This document shows positions 53,502 through 61,937 of a stretch of DNA of 64,000 bases, piece after piece. Numbering within the stretch: the first letter of the stretch is position 1; every line of letters starts with the position of its first letter. Source of the DNA: Telmatobacter sp. DSM 110680 (lineage in GTDB: Bacteria; Acidobacteriota; Terriglobia; Terriglobales; Acidobacteriaceae); NCBI RefSeq assembly GCF_039994875.1, contig NZ_CP121196.1, forward strand, positions 3,286,001 through 3,350,000, in the 5' to 3' direction. Under the pieces are notes generated by a model. It was not told the origin of the DNA. It searched no databases and saw nothing but the letters and a program-made list of their open reading frames with translations. Position numbers and translations under genes: made by a program.

Positions 53502-54021
53502 CTACAAAAAATCCCTTCATTTACGCGCGCGCGGCGCGCACGCCGAGCATTAGCTCGGGCACAAGAATTACGCTGAAAAACGCTTGGTGTGGTTTTGTGT
53601 GAGGATCGGTCACATAAAAGCGACCAGTATGCCTTGTCTAAATTGAAAAAACTATTAGTTCATAGATGTTACTTTAATGTTACTCTTCTTTAATGGCAAA
53701 TTAAGGATTCATGTATATGAAAATAAACGATATATTGGCATCAACTGGTGGTGCTTGCCTTCACGCTTGCCTGGGCTGCTGATTACCGGTAACTGGTGCC
53801 TTGATTACTGTTGCAAGCGAACGTGATGCTTTCAGACCGAGCCTGAGAGGGGCTCAAGGTCAGCCAGAATATTCGAAAAATCTTCCGCGCGCTCACACAC
53901 TTCGACGTCGCGATCACAAATGACCGCGCGGGGAGTCGCATCTCAGCTAACGAAAAAGGGAAGTTAGAAGTCTGACCAAACTGGAGGCAGACCAAGGCAA
54001 ATTAACTTGAAACAGTTGCTC
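53502..54021. other. 520-bp intergenic region upstream of a secreted-protein gene
   Basis: No supported gene. It begins with a GC-rich leader that has the hairpin CCGAGC-TAAT-GCTCGG on the minus strand (near 53542-53557). Further out are two TTACT repeats 11 bp apart (53669 and 53680) and the TTACCGGTAA dyad near 53783. The AT-rich stretch 53640-53740 is a likely promoter area. The last 200 bp before the XRE stop show nothing recognisable. Confidence 0.55.
53782..53812 (-). promoter_or_regulatory. TTACCGGTAA palindrome plus TTAC repeat
   Basis: ATTACCGGTAACT (53782-53794) contains a perfect 10-bp palindrome at 53783-53792. TTACTGTT follows with its core at 53805, 22 bp on. It lines up with the similar element at 52369 in sequence, order and distance to the downstream paralogue. 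Candidate operator. Confidence 0.42.
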
Positions 54022-54357
54022 TTACGCTTGAGATCCCGCAGATTCCTGCTTCTGTTCGATTCCGATTAAGTGTGACGGTATTTCAATGGAACTCTGCTGA
54101 AATAGCCATTCGGCTTCGCAGCCGAGCACCTGGGCGATCTGCGCCTGCATCTGTTTGCCCGGGACGCGGACTCCATTGATGATCCGGCTGAGATAGGCTT
54201 CATCGATGCCAACCAGCTTGGCCAGGCGATTCTGCCGCATTCCGGTCGTGTAAACCCGTAGTTTGAGGTTGGGATAAATCCAGCGCTCTTTCATGGCAAC
54301 CTCGGTTGAGTTGCTATTCGTGATGTGGGGAATCGGTTCTTTCGTCTCGATCAGCAC
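54022..54357 (-). CDS. XRE/Cro-CI family transcriptional regulator
   Basis: A small DNA-binding protein with one HTH_3 domain: LKLRVYTTGMRQNRLAKLVGIDEAYLSRIINGVRVPGKQMQAQIAQVLGCEAEWLF, including the recognition helix around EAYLSRIINGV. The listed start is a GTG with AGGAG 6 bp upstream (111 residues); an internal ATG at 54294 with GAGG upstream would give 90 residues and remove a polar N-terminus. No sensor domain. TTAC repeats lie about 75-115 bp upstream of its start and near the secreted-protein genes, so it may regulate itself and them. Confidence 0.82.
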   Translation of the reverse strand: MLIETKEPIPHITNSNSTEVAMKERWIYPNLKLRVYTTGMRQNRLAKLVGIDEAYLSRIINGVRVPGKQMQAQIAQVLGCEAEWLFQQSSIEIPSHLIGIEQKQESAGSQA

Positions 54358-54430
54358 TTTTCGCTCCTCTGCTCTGCATCAGCAGACCTTGAACTTAGGG
54401 CACCACCCAAAAAGTTGCCAGCCCCATTTG

Positions 54431-54474
54431 GTAATCCTGAACCGCTTTTGTAGTAATGGCAGGAAGTTACTGGC
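54431..54474 (-). promoter_or_regulatory. TTAC repeats upstream of the XRE gene
   Basis: On the minus strand TTAC cores at 54456-54453 and 54434-54431 are 22 bp apart. AGTTACTGGC (54465-54474, + strand) forms an inverted partner to AGTAA at 54452-54456. The spacing equals that of the elements at 52369 and 53782. Possible autoregulatory operator. Confidence 0.3.
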
Positions 54475-54609
54475 TGGGGTGCTGCTGATAGATAAATCGT
54501 TTAATTCCATTTAATTGACAGCATTTGTTCAATAAATAGTGCACTTTTTAAAATGCTCAATTATGCGGAGCATCTCTGTCTTTCAGGGAGGAAGTACGCT
54601 CTGACTTGG

Positions 54610-55383
54610 TTAGTGCTGGGGAACAAGCAGACCGTTTGACATGAACATTTCGAGAGTCGGACGCGAAAGCCTCACAGTCGAAGCTCGCTCAGGACCTGCC
54701 AGACTTGCGATGACGCTTTCATTTACTACGATATCTTGCAGAATCAGAGCGTCTTGTATCAGAGGCCGGCCAGTATTTTGAAAGCGAAGCACGCTTTTGG
54801 AACCCTCCGAAACATCAAAGCTTTTCATATCAGCGCCGATTCCCACGCCGGTCGCTTTGAGCAGTGCCTCCTTGCGCGTCCATATTCGGGTGAAGCGACA
54901 CGCTTGCTCCGAGACATCTTTGCCCGATGTTATGAATTCAATTTCGCGAGGGTGGAAATGCCGCGAAGCGATCTGCAGAGCTTCCACATTGTTCCTCACG
55001 TGCTCCACATCCACGCCGATCTCTCCGGCCCGGGTGAATGCCAGCAGACCGGTCCCTCGGCAGTGGGACACGTTGAAGTGCAAACCGCAATCTTCGACGT
55101 AAGGCTTGCCTCCTTCAGTGGTCCTAATCTGAATTTGCCGGACGTGCTCATTCTGGTTGTACTTCCCCAGATGCAGGGACAAGCCGACCCGAAGCATTGC
55201 GCGGCATAGCTTGAAGTGCCAGGCGTCGAGCTCAAAGACGAACCGTTCTGAGCGCTCGACTTCATCGTAGGAGAGAAGGGAATCGACGGTCGCCGGGCTC
55301 ACAGAGCGATCATCGAGATCTACTATCCACACGTCGATTATCTTTCTGTTCGAGAGATTGACACATGGAATTCGATCTACCAC
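54610..55383 (-). CDS. 4'-phosphopantetheinyl transferase (Sfp type)
   Basis: Transfers 4'-phosphopantetheine from CoA to a Ser of carrier proteins. Core motifs: LHFNVSHCRG, IGVDVEHVR (Mg-binding Asp and Glu) and FTRIWTRKEALLKATGVGI (WxxKEA with the third acidic residue). From the GTG chosen (AAAAGGCGG upstream) the protein has 257 residues, the normal Sfp size. The frame continues 87 codons further upstream without domain sense. No carrier-protein, NRPS or PKS gene is in the window, so its partner is elsewhere. Confidence 0.85.
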   Translation of the reverse strand: MVDRIPCVNLSNRKIIDVWIVDLDDRSVSPATVDSLLSYDEVERSERFVFELDAWHFKLCRAMLRVGLSLHLGKYNQNEHVRQIQIRTTEGGKPYVEDCGLHFNVSHCRGTGLLAFTRAGEIGVDVEHVRNNVEALQIASRHFHPREIEFITSGKDVSEQACRFTRIWTRKEALLKATGVGIGADMKSFDVSEGSKSVLRFQNTGRPLIQDALILQDIVVNESVIASLAGPERASTVRLSRPTLEMFMSNGLLVPQH

Positions 55384-55663
55384 CGAAACCGCCTTTTGTG
55401 CGCAGCATGAGCTGCCCGAGCGAGAATTCCGCGATTCTTTCCGTCTCTTTTTTGAAAACAGAGCCAGTGTAATCCTCGCTGTTCCCGGAAGCGACAGTAT
55501 CCGGCTGCATGCTGTCAGTCCGTCGGTAGCCCGAGACACATCACATGCCCCGCTCTTTGGCGCGCCAATCTGTTGCCACCGGTCCTCAAGATGGGCAACA
55601 ACGACTTCGTCGCCTGCATCCCACGCACTGCACGTAGACCCCATACCCCAAGGGAGAAAAACG

Positions 55664-56158
55664 ATGAGCGTTGATACGATCGAGAAATTATTTATAGCCG
55701 AGTTGAAGGATTTGTACTCAGCTGAGAATCAGATCACCAAGGCACTTCCAAAGATGGTTAAAGCTGCGATGTCCGCAGACCTGAAGAAGGCGTTTGAGAG
55801 CCATTTGCGCGAAACGGAAGGACAAATTGAGCGTCTTGTGGAGATTTGCAACATCCTTGGGACCACTCCCAAGGGCAAGTCTTGTGCGGGCATGAAGGGA
55901 GTACTGAGCGAAGGCTCCGAAATGCTGCAGGAGGTGGAAGAAGGCGACGTGAGAGACGCCGCCCTGATCTCGGCCGCCCAACGTGTGGAGCACCTCGAGA
56001 TGGCGGCGTACGGCACAGTTCGTACTTATGCCCAGTTGCTCGGTCAACCACAGGTGGCAAAGCTATTGGACGAGACATTCGAAGAGGAAAAAGCTGCGGA
56101 CCAAAAGCTCACCTCCATCTCGCAGAAGGTCAACGCCCAGGCCAAGCAAAACGCCTGA
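55664..56158 (+). CDS. DUF892 / YciE-YciF ferritin-like protein
   Basis: A 164-residue four-helix-bundle protein of the DUF892 family. FIAELKDLYSAENQITKALPKM supplies the first Glu set, FESHLRETEGQIERL the second, and RVEHLEMAAYGTVRTYA and FEEEKAADQKL the rest of the di-metal ligands. Such proteins are stress-related and bind iron. AAGGGAG precedes the ATG. It is divergent from the phosphopantetheinyl transferase and followed by a hairpin. Confidence 0.9.
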   Translation: MSVDTIEKLFIAELKDLYSAENQITKALPKMVKAAMSADLKKAFESHLRETEGQIERLVEICNILGTTPKGKSCAGMKGVLSEGSEMLQEVEEGDVRDAALISAAQRVEHLEMAAYGTVRTYAQLLGQPQVAKLLDETFEEEKAADQKLTSISQKVNAQAKQNA

Positions 56159-56166
56159 TGAACCTG

Positions 56167-56193
56167 CGCGGGTCCGGATACCCCTGACCCGCG
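56167..56193 (+). terminator. Hairpin terminator after the DUF892 gene
   Basis: CGCGGGTC (56167-56174) pairs perfectly with GACCCGCG (56186-56193) over an 11-base loop, 8 bp after the stop codon. What follows is AT-rich but not a clean T-run. It separates the gene from the ispH promoter immediately downstream. Confidence 0.5.
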
Positions 56194-56209
56194 TAAATTC
56201 CTTACAGAT

Positions 56210-56218
56210 TGATATAAT
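56210..56218 (+). promoter_or_regulatory. Extended -10 promoter of ispH
   Basis: TGATATAAT is a perfect TATAAT (56213-56218) with the TGn extension. It ends 6 bp before the GTG start, so transcription should begin at or next to the start codon. An in-frame TGA at 56210-56212 rules out any longer protein. Confidence 0.65.
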
Positions 56219-56224
56219 GGTAGG

Positions 56225-57253
56225 GTGACTACAACTGCGCTTGATTCAATCCCCAATCGCGCCTCCAGTGAGAGTTCTTCCGATCAGAAGCGGGTACTTC
56301 TGCTGAAACCGCGCGGCTTCTGCGCGGGCGTCGTTCGTGCCATCGACATCGTCAAAATTGCGCTGGAAACTTTCGGTGCTCCGATTTACGTGCGCCGCGA
56401 AATCGTCCACAACCGCTATGTTGTGAATGAGTTGGCGGAGAAGGGCGCGATTTTTGTCCACGAGATTGACGACGTGCCAGACGGTCAGCGTGTGATTTAC
56501 TCTGCGCACGGTGTCTCCCCAGCCGTACGCGAGTTGAGCAAGGGGCGTGGCCTGAAGGTGATTGACGCCACCTGCCCGCTGGTCACAAAAGTCCATATCG
56601 AGGCGGTCAAGTTTGCCAAACAGGGCTATTCCCTGGTGCTGATTGGACATCGAGATCATGATGAGATTGAGGGCACGCTTGGCGAAGCCCCCGAGGTCAC
56701 GCAAGTAGTTTCGAATGTGGCGGAAGTGGCAGCTCTCGAGGTGCCGGACCCGAATCGGGTTGCCTACTTGACTCAGACCACGCTCTCGCTGGACGAGGCG
56801 CGCGACATTATTCATGCGCTAAAAGAGAAGTTCCCGAATATCGCAGGTCCACACTCGCAGGACATTTGCTACGCGACTGAGAATCGGCAGGTAGCAGTGC
56901 GCAATGTGGCACACAATGCGGATCTCGTCTTGGTGGTGGGTTCGACAAACAGTTCCAACTCCAACCGCCTGGTTGAAGTTTCCCGTAACCTTGGAACCAT
57001 CGGGTATCTGATTGATAACTCCCAGGCAATTGACCCCAAGTGGCTTGAGGGCGTGACCACAGTAGCGGTCACCGCGGGCGCTTCGGCTCCTGAGGTGCTC
57101 GTCGAGGACGTCGTCAATTATTTGCGTCAAAACGGCTATTCCAACGTCGAAGAAGTTGAGGTAATGCCTGAAAATGTACGCTTTGGGCTACCTCCTGAGA
57201 TCGTTCAGGCAATTGGAGTTCCGGGTGGCGCGCAGTCGGTTTCGGTACGCTGA
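56225..57253 (+). CDS. ispH: 4-hydroxy-3-methylbut-2-enyl diphosphate reductase
   Basis: Last enzyme of the MEP isoprenoid pathway, yielding IPP and DMAPP. The three Cys ligands of the iron-sulfur cluster are Cys33 (PRGFCAGV), Cys117 (DATCPLV) and Cys215 (DICYATENRQ), and the catalytic region has SAHGVSP, TQTTLS, VGSTNSSNSNRL and VTAGASAPE. Length 342 is normal. The GTG at 56225 is the only possible start after an in-frame stop; there is no properly spaced Shine-Dalgarno but a perfect -10 box just upstream, so the mRNA is probably leaderless. Its product feeds the squalene used by the following hopanoid genes. Confidence 0.96.
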   Translation: MTTTALDSIPNRASSESSSDQKRVLLLKPRGFCAGVVRAIDIVKIALETFGAPIYVRREIVHNRYVVNELAEKGAIFVHEIDDVPDGQRVIYSAHGVSPAVRELSKGRGLKVIDATCPLVTKVHIEAVKFAKQGYSLVLIGHRDHDEIEGTLGEAPEVTQVVSNVAEVAALEVPDPNRVAYLTQTTLSLDEARDIIHALKEKFPNIAGPHSQDICYATENRQVAVRNVAHNADLVLVVGSTNSSNSNRLVEVSRNLGTIGYLIDNSQAIDPKWLEGVTTVAVTAGASAPEVLVEDVVNYLRQNGYSNVEEVEVMPENVRFGLPPEIVQAIGVPGGAQSVSVR

Positions 57254-57411
57254 TCTGCGATCGACGCGCGTTTCTTGACCGACGAGCGCATACCCGCTCC
57301 GACGCATGAATGCTGCACAGAGCTGAAGCAGAAACAACTTGAAGCAAAAAAGGGCGAAGCAGTTGTTTCGAAATGCCAGTATTTTTGATCTATTGAGGGC
57401 CGTACATCGCA

Positions 57412-59418
57412 ATGACTATCCAGCAGGCTAAGACACAATCCGCCGCACCGAGATTCGGCCGTATGGATGCGGCTCTTGGGGATGTCGAAGCCGCCATTCA
57501 TCGTTCCAGTGACTACCTGCTCTCACTCCAGCACCCGGAGGGGTACTGGGGTGGGGAACTGGAAGCGGATGCAATGCTCGAAGCGGACTACATCTTTCTG
57601 CACACGCTCCTTGAGTCGGGTGATCCGGGAAGGCTGAAGCGCGCCTGCACTGAAATGATGCGCTATCAAAAGGACGATGGCAGCTGGAGTCTTTATCCGG
57701 GTGGTGACGGCAATATATCACTTTCGGTGAAGTGCTATTTTTCCGCGAAGCTGATGAATATTCCCGCGACGGATCCGCGCCTGGTCAAGTGTCGCGAATG
57801 GATTCTCACGCATGGCGGCGTGACCGAGTGCAACACGTTTACGAAGATGTATCTCTGTGCGCTGGGCCAGTACGACTACGATGCTGTGCCTGCGATTCCG
57901 CCTGAGATTGTTCTTTTTCCAAACTGGTTTTACTTCAACATCTACGAGATCTCTGCGTGGTCGCGTTCCATTCTTGTGCCGCTGGCAATCATCTACGCCA
58001 AGAAGCCCTACAAGAAAATTCCGCCCGAGCACAGCATCGATGAGCTTTTTGTAGGCGGACGCGCGAACTCAAACCTTCGCTTGCATTGGGACCGAAGAAA
58101 CTTCATTTCGTGGCGAAATTTCTTCATCGTGATCGATCGCGTGACGCATTGGTTCGAGGCTGTGCACATCCGTCCGTTGCGCACGCTGGCGTTGAAGAAA
58201 GCGGAAAAGTGGATGCTGGACCGGCTGGAAATGACGGACGGCCTGGGCGCGATTTATCCCGCCATGCTGAATGCGATTATTGCGCTGCGCTGCCTGGGAT
58301 ATTCCGAAGACGATCCGCAGGTGATCCGCGCGCGCGATGAGTTTGAAAAACTGGGAATTGAAGCGCCCGCAAGCGATGTAATGCCGGAACCGACCTTCCG
58401 CATGCAGCCCTGCGTATCGCCGGTATGGGACACAGGGCAGGCCCTCTACGCGCTGGGCGAAGCGGGAGTGCCGCGTAACGACCCGCGCATGCTCAAAGCC
58501 GCCGACTGGCTGCTGTCGAAGGAAGTCCGCCACAAGGGCGATTGGTCTGTGAAGGTTCCCAATACGGAGCCGGGAGGATGGTACTTCGAGCACAACAACG
58601 AGTTTTATCCTGACACCGACGACACAGCACAGGTGCTGCTGGCCCTCAGCAAAGTAGACAATCCCCGCGAGCGCTACCAGCACCAGGTGGTGCAGCGCGC
58701 AATTGAATGGGAGTTCGCGATGCAGTGCCGCAACGGCGGCTGGGGAAGCTTCGACAAAGACAACACCAAGATGATCTTCCAGTACATTCCGTTTGCGGAT
58801 CACAACGCGATGCTCGATCCGCCGACAGTGGACATCACGGGACGCATGCTGGAGATGCTGGCCTGTTACGGCTACACACAGCAGGACAAGCGCGTGCAGA
58901 AGGCCATCAAGTTCATTCTCAGCGAGCAGGAGCCGGATGGAAGCTGGTTCGGTCGCTGGGGTGTGAACTACATCTACGGCACCTTTCTCGTGCTGCGCGG
59001 GCTGGATGCGATCGGCTTCGATCACAACGAGCCGCAGGTGCAGCAGGCAGCGGAGTGGATTCGCATGGTGCAGAACTCCGACGGCGGCTGGGGCGAGACT
59101 TGCGGCAGCTACGAAGATCCGAATACGCGCGGGGTAGGACCAAGCACTCCTTCGCAGACGGCTTGGGCGATGCTTGCGCTGCTGGCCGCGGGCGACGATC
59201 GATCCGACTCGGTTGCCAAAGGCGTTCGCTGGTTGCTTCAGCGTCAACTCAAGGACGGCAGCTGGGATGAGTCGATGGGTGAAGGTTCGAAGCGCGAGGG
59301 CATCATCACGGGAACAGGCTTCCCGAAAGTTTTCTATCTGGCCTACACGATGTACCGGCAGTACTTCCCGCTCATGGCTTTGACCAGCTATGTGCGAGCG
59401 ATTGAGCGTGCTTCTTAA
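57412..59418 (+). CDS. shc: Squalene-hopene cyclase
   Basis: Cyclises squalene to hopene/hopanol at the membrane. The 668-residue protein has the catalytic DTDD at residues 401-404, the initiating acid of the class, and several QW repeats (for example QEPDGSWFGRWG, QNSDGGWGE, QLKDGSWDE). Terminal segments GTGFPKVFYLAYTMYRQYFP are typical. GAGGG lies 13 bp before the ATG. It is followed about 100 bp later by hpnH. The antisense frame of 600 codons on the other strand is a by-product of codon bias. Confidence 0.96.
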   Translation: MTIQQAKTQSAAPRFGRMDAALGDVEAAIHRSSDYLLSLQHPEGYWGGELEADAMLEADYIFLHTLLESGDPGRLKRACTEMMRYQKDDGSWSLYPGGDGNISLSVKCYFSAKLMNIPATDPRLVKCREWILTHGGVTECNTFTKMYLCALGQYDYDAVPAIPPEIVLFPNWFYFNIYEISAWSRSILVPLAIIYAKKPYKKIPPEHSIDELFVGGRANSNLRLHWDRRNFISWRNFFIVIDRVTHWFEAVHIRPLRTLALKKAEKWMLDRLEMTDGLGAIYPAMLNAIIALRCLGYSEDDPQVIRARDEFEKLGIEAPASDVMPEPTFRMQPCVSPVWDTGQALYALGEAGVPRNDPRMLKAADWLLSKEVRHKGDWSVKVPNTEPGGWYFEHNNEFYPDTDDTAQVLLALSKVDNPRERYQHQVVQRAIEWEFAMQCRNGGWGSFDKDNTKMIFQYIPFADHNAMLDPPTVDITGRMLEMLACYGYTQQDKRVQKAIKFILSEQEPDGSWFGRWGVNYIYGTFLVLRGLDAIGFDHNEPQVQQAAEWIRMVQNSDGGWGETCGSYEDPNTRGVGPSTPSQTAWAMLALLAAGDDRSDSVAKGVRWLLQRQLKDGSWDESMGEGSKREGIITGTGFPKVFYLAYTMYRQYFPLMALTSYVRAIERAS

Positions 59419-59520
59419 CAACAAATTCTGCGTCGGCAGAATCGAAGCTGTACTGCTGAAAGTTTTAAAGGAACGAAGAAAGATTTGAACGGGGCTATTG
59501 CCTCGGAGGGATAAATAGTA

Positions 59521-60639
59521 ATGGCTATTCCGATTTCTCAGGTGTGGACGGTTGCCACATATGTCTGGAAGAAAAAGCTCGCAGGCGTTAAGCGTTATCC
59601 AACGGTCTTGATGCTGGAGCCGCTTTTTCGTTGCAACCTCGCCTGCGCCGGATGCGGCAAGGTTCAGTATCCGCCTCACATCCTGAAGAAGCAGCTTTCG
59701 CCAGAGGAATGCTTCGCGGCAGTCGAAGAGTGCGGTGTGCCGATGGTGGCGATTCCCGGCGGTGAGCCCCTGCTGCATCCTCAGATCGTCGAGATTGTGA
59801 ATGGGTTGGTGGCGCGCAAGAAGTACGTATACATGTGCACCAATGCGTTGGAACTCAAGAAGCGTCTTCACGAATTTACGCCGTCAAAATATCTGACGTT
59901 CTCAGTCCATCTCGACGGTCAGCGCGATCACCACGATTTCTCAGTATGCCGTGAGGGTGGATATGACATCGCGGTGGAGGGTATCAAAGAAGCGGTGAAG
60001 CGCGGCTTCCGCGTGACGCCCAATTCGACTTTCTTCGATGGCACCGACCCCAACAGCGTACGAGCTCATTTTGACGAGATGATGGCCATCGGCGTTGAGG
60101 GCATCGTGTTGTCGCCGGGCTACAGCTATGACAAGGCTCCTGATCAGACTCACTTCATGGGACGTGCGCGGGTTCGCAAACTTTTCCGCGCCATTTTGTC
60201 GAACCGCAAGAAGTCGTGGAAGTTCAACATGTCGCCGCTGTTTCTCGAGTTTCTGATGGGCGACCGCAACTACGATTGCACCCCATGGGGTTCTCCGGCT
60301 TACAACATCTTCGGCTGGCAGAAGCCTTGCTACCTGCTGCAGGATGGCTACGCTGAGACCTTCAAGGAGTTGATGGAAACGACGAAGTGGGAAGAGTACG
60401 GCGTCGGCAGCGGCAATCCGAAGTGTGCGAACTGTATGGTGAGCTGCGGTTATGAGCCCACGGCAGTCCTCGACGGATTCCTTACGCTGAGCGGCTTCTG
60501 GGGCATGGTGAAGGGAACATTCAGCAGCTACAAGAGCGCGCATGCGCTGAAACAGCTTAACGAGTGGGATACGCATTCTCATGCCCCTCTGGTCCAGATT
60601 GAGAAGAACGCGCCGGCCCTCGAGGAGACAAACGCATGA
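59521..60639 (+). CDS. hpnH: Adenosyl-hopene transferase, radical SAM protein
   Basis: Adds the adenosyl radical to diploptene, the first step of extended (C35) hopanoid synthesis. The radical SAM cluster Cys residues are 38, 42 and 45 (CNLACAGC), followed by GGEPLLHP and the HpnH-specific LTFSVHLDGQRDHHDFSVCREGG. The C-terminal CANCMVSCGYEPTAVLD is a second Cys-rich site found in this family. GGAGGG is 9 bp before the ATG. ATGA overlap with the next gene shows coupling. Confidence 0.95.
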   Translation: MAIPISQVWTVATYVWKKKLAGVKRYPTVLMLEPLFRCNLACAGCGKVQYPPHILKKQLSPEECFAAVEECGVPMVAIPGGEPLLHPQIVEIVNGLVARKKYVYMCTNALELKKRLHEFTPSKYLTFSVHLDGQRDHHDFSVCREGGYDIAVEGIKEAVKRGFRVTPNSTFFDGTDPNSVRAHFDEMMAIGVEGIVLSPGYSYDKAPDQTHFMGRARVRKLFRAILSNRKKSWKFNMSPLFLEFLMGDRNYDCTPWGSPAYNIFGWQKPCYLLQDGYAETFKELMETTKWEEYGVGSGNPKCANCMVSCGYEPTAVLDGFLTLSGFWGMVKGTFSSYKSAHALKQLNEWDTHSHAPLVQIEKNAPALEETNA

Positions 60640-61064
60640 GCGCTGAAGTGCTGAAATACACGCGTGAAGAAATCGAAGCGCTGGAAATTGCGCCGGGCGC
60701 TGTTCACGAGAATCTGGAAGGATGGATTCCGGAACTTGCCAGCGAAGAGGATCTTCGTCAGGCGCTGGAAAAAGCGTTCGACTATCGTGGCGACGTGACA
60801 ATGACGCTGAAGAATGGCGAACGTGTCGAGGCCTTCATCTTCAATCGGCAGACGGGCCCGACACTTGCGGACTCGTATGTGCAGTATTTTTCACCGAAGT
60901 CGCCGAACAAGTTGAGGCTCAGCTACGCCGACATAGCGCGCCTTGAGTTCACCGGCAAGGATCGCGCTGCCGGCAAGCACTGGGAAGACTGGCTCAAGGC
61001 TTACAACGAACGTAAAGCTGCAGGCGAGAAGAATATTGCCCTGGTCCCGGAGAAGCTCGACTGA
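60636..61064 (+). CDS. Small conserved partner of hpnH, function unknown
   Basis: A 142-residue soluble protein coupled to hpnH by a 4-bp overlap. No catalytic motif is seen. The central part (FDYRGDVTMTLKNGERVEAFIFNRQ...LRLSYADIARLEFTGKD) is beta-rich and Sm/Hfq-like or SH3-like in pattern. The tail (KHWEDWLKAYNERKAAGEKN) is charged. Coupling to hpnH suggests a role in hopanoid modification or regulation. Confidence 0.75.
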   Translation: MSAEVLKYTREEIEALEIAPGAVHENLEGWIPELASEEDLRQALEKAFDYRGDVTMTLKNGERVEAFIFNRQTGPTLADSYVQYFSPKSPNKLRLSYADIARLEFTGKDRAAGKHWEDWLKAYNERKAAGEKNIALVPEKLD

Positions 61065-61227
61065 TGCAGGCCGTTGGTCGCGTTCAGGAATGCGGATGTA
61101 TTGCACTCGCGCCTGAAGTGCAGGAACAAACGGTGGCTATATCTAGGTGCGACGTTTCGGGTTGAGCTAACCTCACACAAACGTGTCGTACTAATCCCGG
61201 TGGAGATAAAGTCCGCGGGCGATTTCA

Positions 61228-61248
61228 AGCCGCACGCCACGTGCGGCT
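61228..61248 (+). terminator. Hairpin downstream of the hopanoid genes
   Basis: AGCCGCAC (61228-61235) pairs perfectly with GTGCGGCT (61241-61248) over a 5-base loop. It lies in the 246-bp gap before a convergent gene; a short CTTTTAAA tract is 26 bp further on. Probable terminator of the shc-hpnH unit. Confidence 0.4.
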
Positions 61249-61310
61249 GACGTCGCGATCGCTATTCTGGTCGTGCTTTTAAATCCAAAACAAAGAAAGC
61301 AGTGCCGCCC

Positions 61311-61745
61311 TTACTGTAGTTTTGTGCGTTGGGGCTGAGCATCTGCCGTGGCGGTTTCGCGAGGCATCATCGAAACCACAATGTACTCGCGATCCTTGTT
61401 GTCGAGATCTTCCACCCGCAGTTTCATCTTGTCCTTTTCGAGGAAGAACTGTGCAGCCTGGCCAACCGGAAGGAGAGCAGGATGCTTATCGTCCTTCGGA
61501 CGAATGCGATAAGTGACCGTCTCGCTCTCCAAAACATATTCCTGGCACAAGACCTCTTCCGTTTTCTTGTGAGAGCTATCGGTGCCAAGCAGTTCGCCGG
61601 TAATGGTCTTGGCATCTTTTTCCGCCATTCCGCAAGGGACTGAAGCCATCTGTAGCAGTTTGCCCGACTGATAGTGGTGTGGTTCACGGGCATACGCTGT
61701 CACAGCCACTCCCATCAAAAGAAAAGAACAGATTTTCAAGCGCAT
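61311..61745 (-). CDS. Small secreted protein of unknown function
   Basis: A 144-residue protein with a clear signal peptide (ICSFLLMGVAVTAYA, AxA-like cleavage before REPH). The mature part is polar and beta-rich, holding two Cys (VPCGMAEKD and EVLCQEY) that may form a disulfide. Proteins of this shape are frequent in Acidobacteriota. GGAGGT precedes the ATG. No family recognised. Confidence 0.75.
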   Translation of the reverse strand: MRLKICSFLLMGVAVTAYAREPHHYQSGKLLQMASVPCGMAEKDAKTITGELLGTDSSHKKTEEVLCQEYVLESETVTYRIRPKDDKHPALLPVGQAAQFFLEKDKMKLRVEDLDNKDREYIVVSMMPRETATADAQPQRTKLQ

Positions 61746-61937
61746 TGCAGTCGACCTCCAGTCAGAGACACAAAAACGGCTGCGCGGGAAGAACGCAGTC
61801 TAAACTTCATTGTCCGTGTGGCAAGCGATCGGAGACAAGTTCCCAAGGTAATGCGAAAATCTCCAGCTTCAGATCCGATGGAGTCACGCTTCCGTATGCG
61901 CGAATTGGATGAAGAGCGCGATGCACCATTGCCGGCT

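Noticed and set aside
58069..59871. 600-codon open frame antisense to shc and hpnH
   Set aside because: It mirrors the codon bias of two firmly identified genes, has no domain sense and no ribosome site.
59941..60801. 286-codon antisense frame opposite hpnH
   Set aside because: Shadow of hpnH and its partner; rich in Arg, His and Leu as expected from reverse-complement codons.
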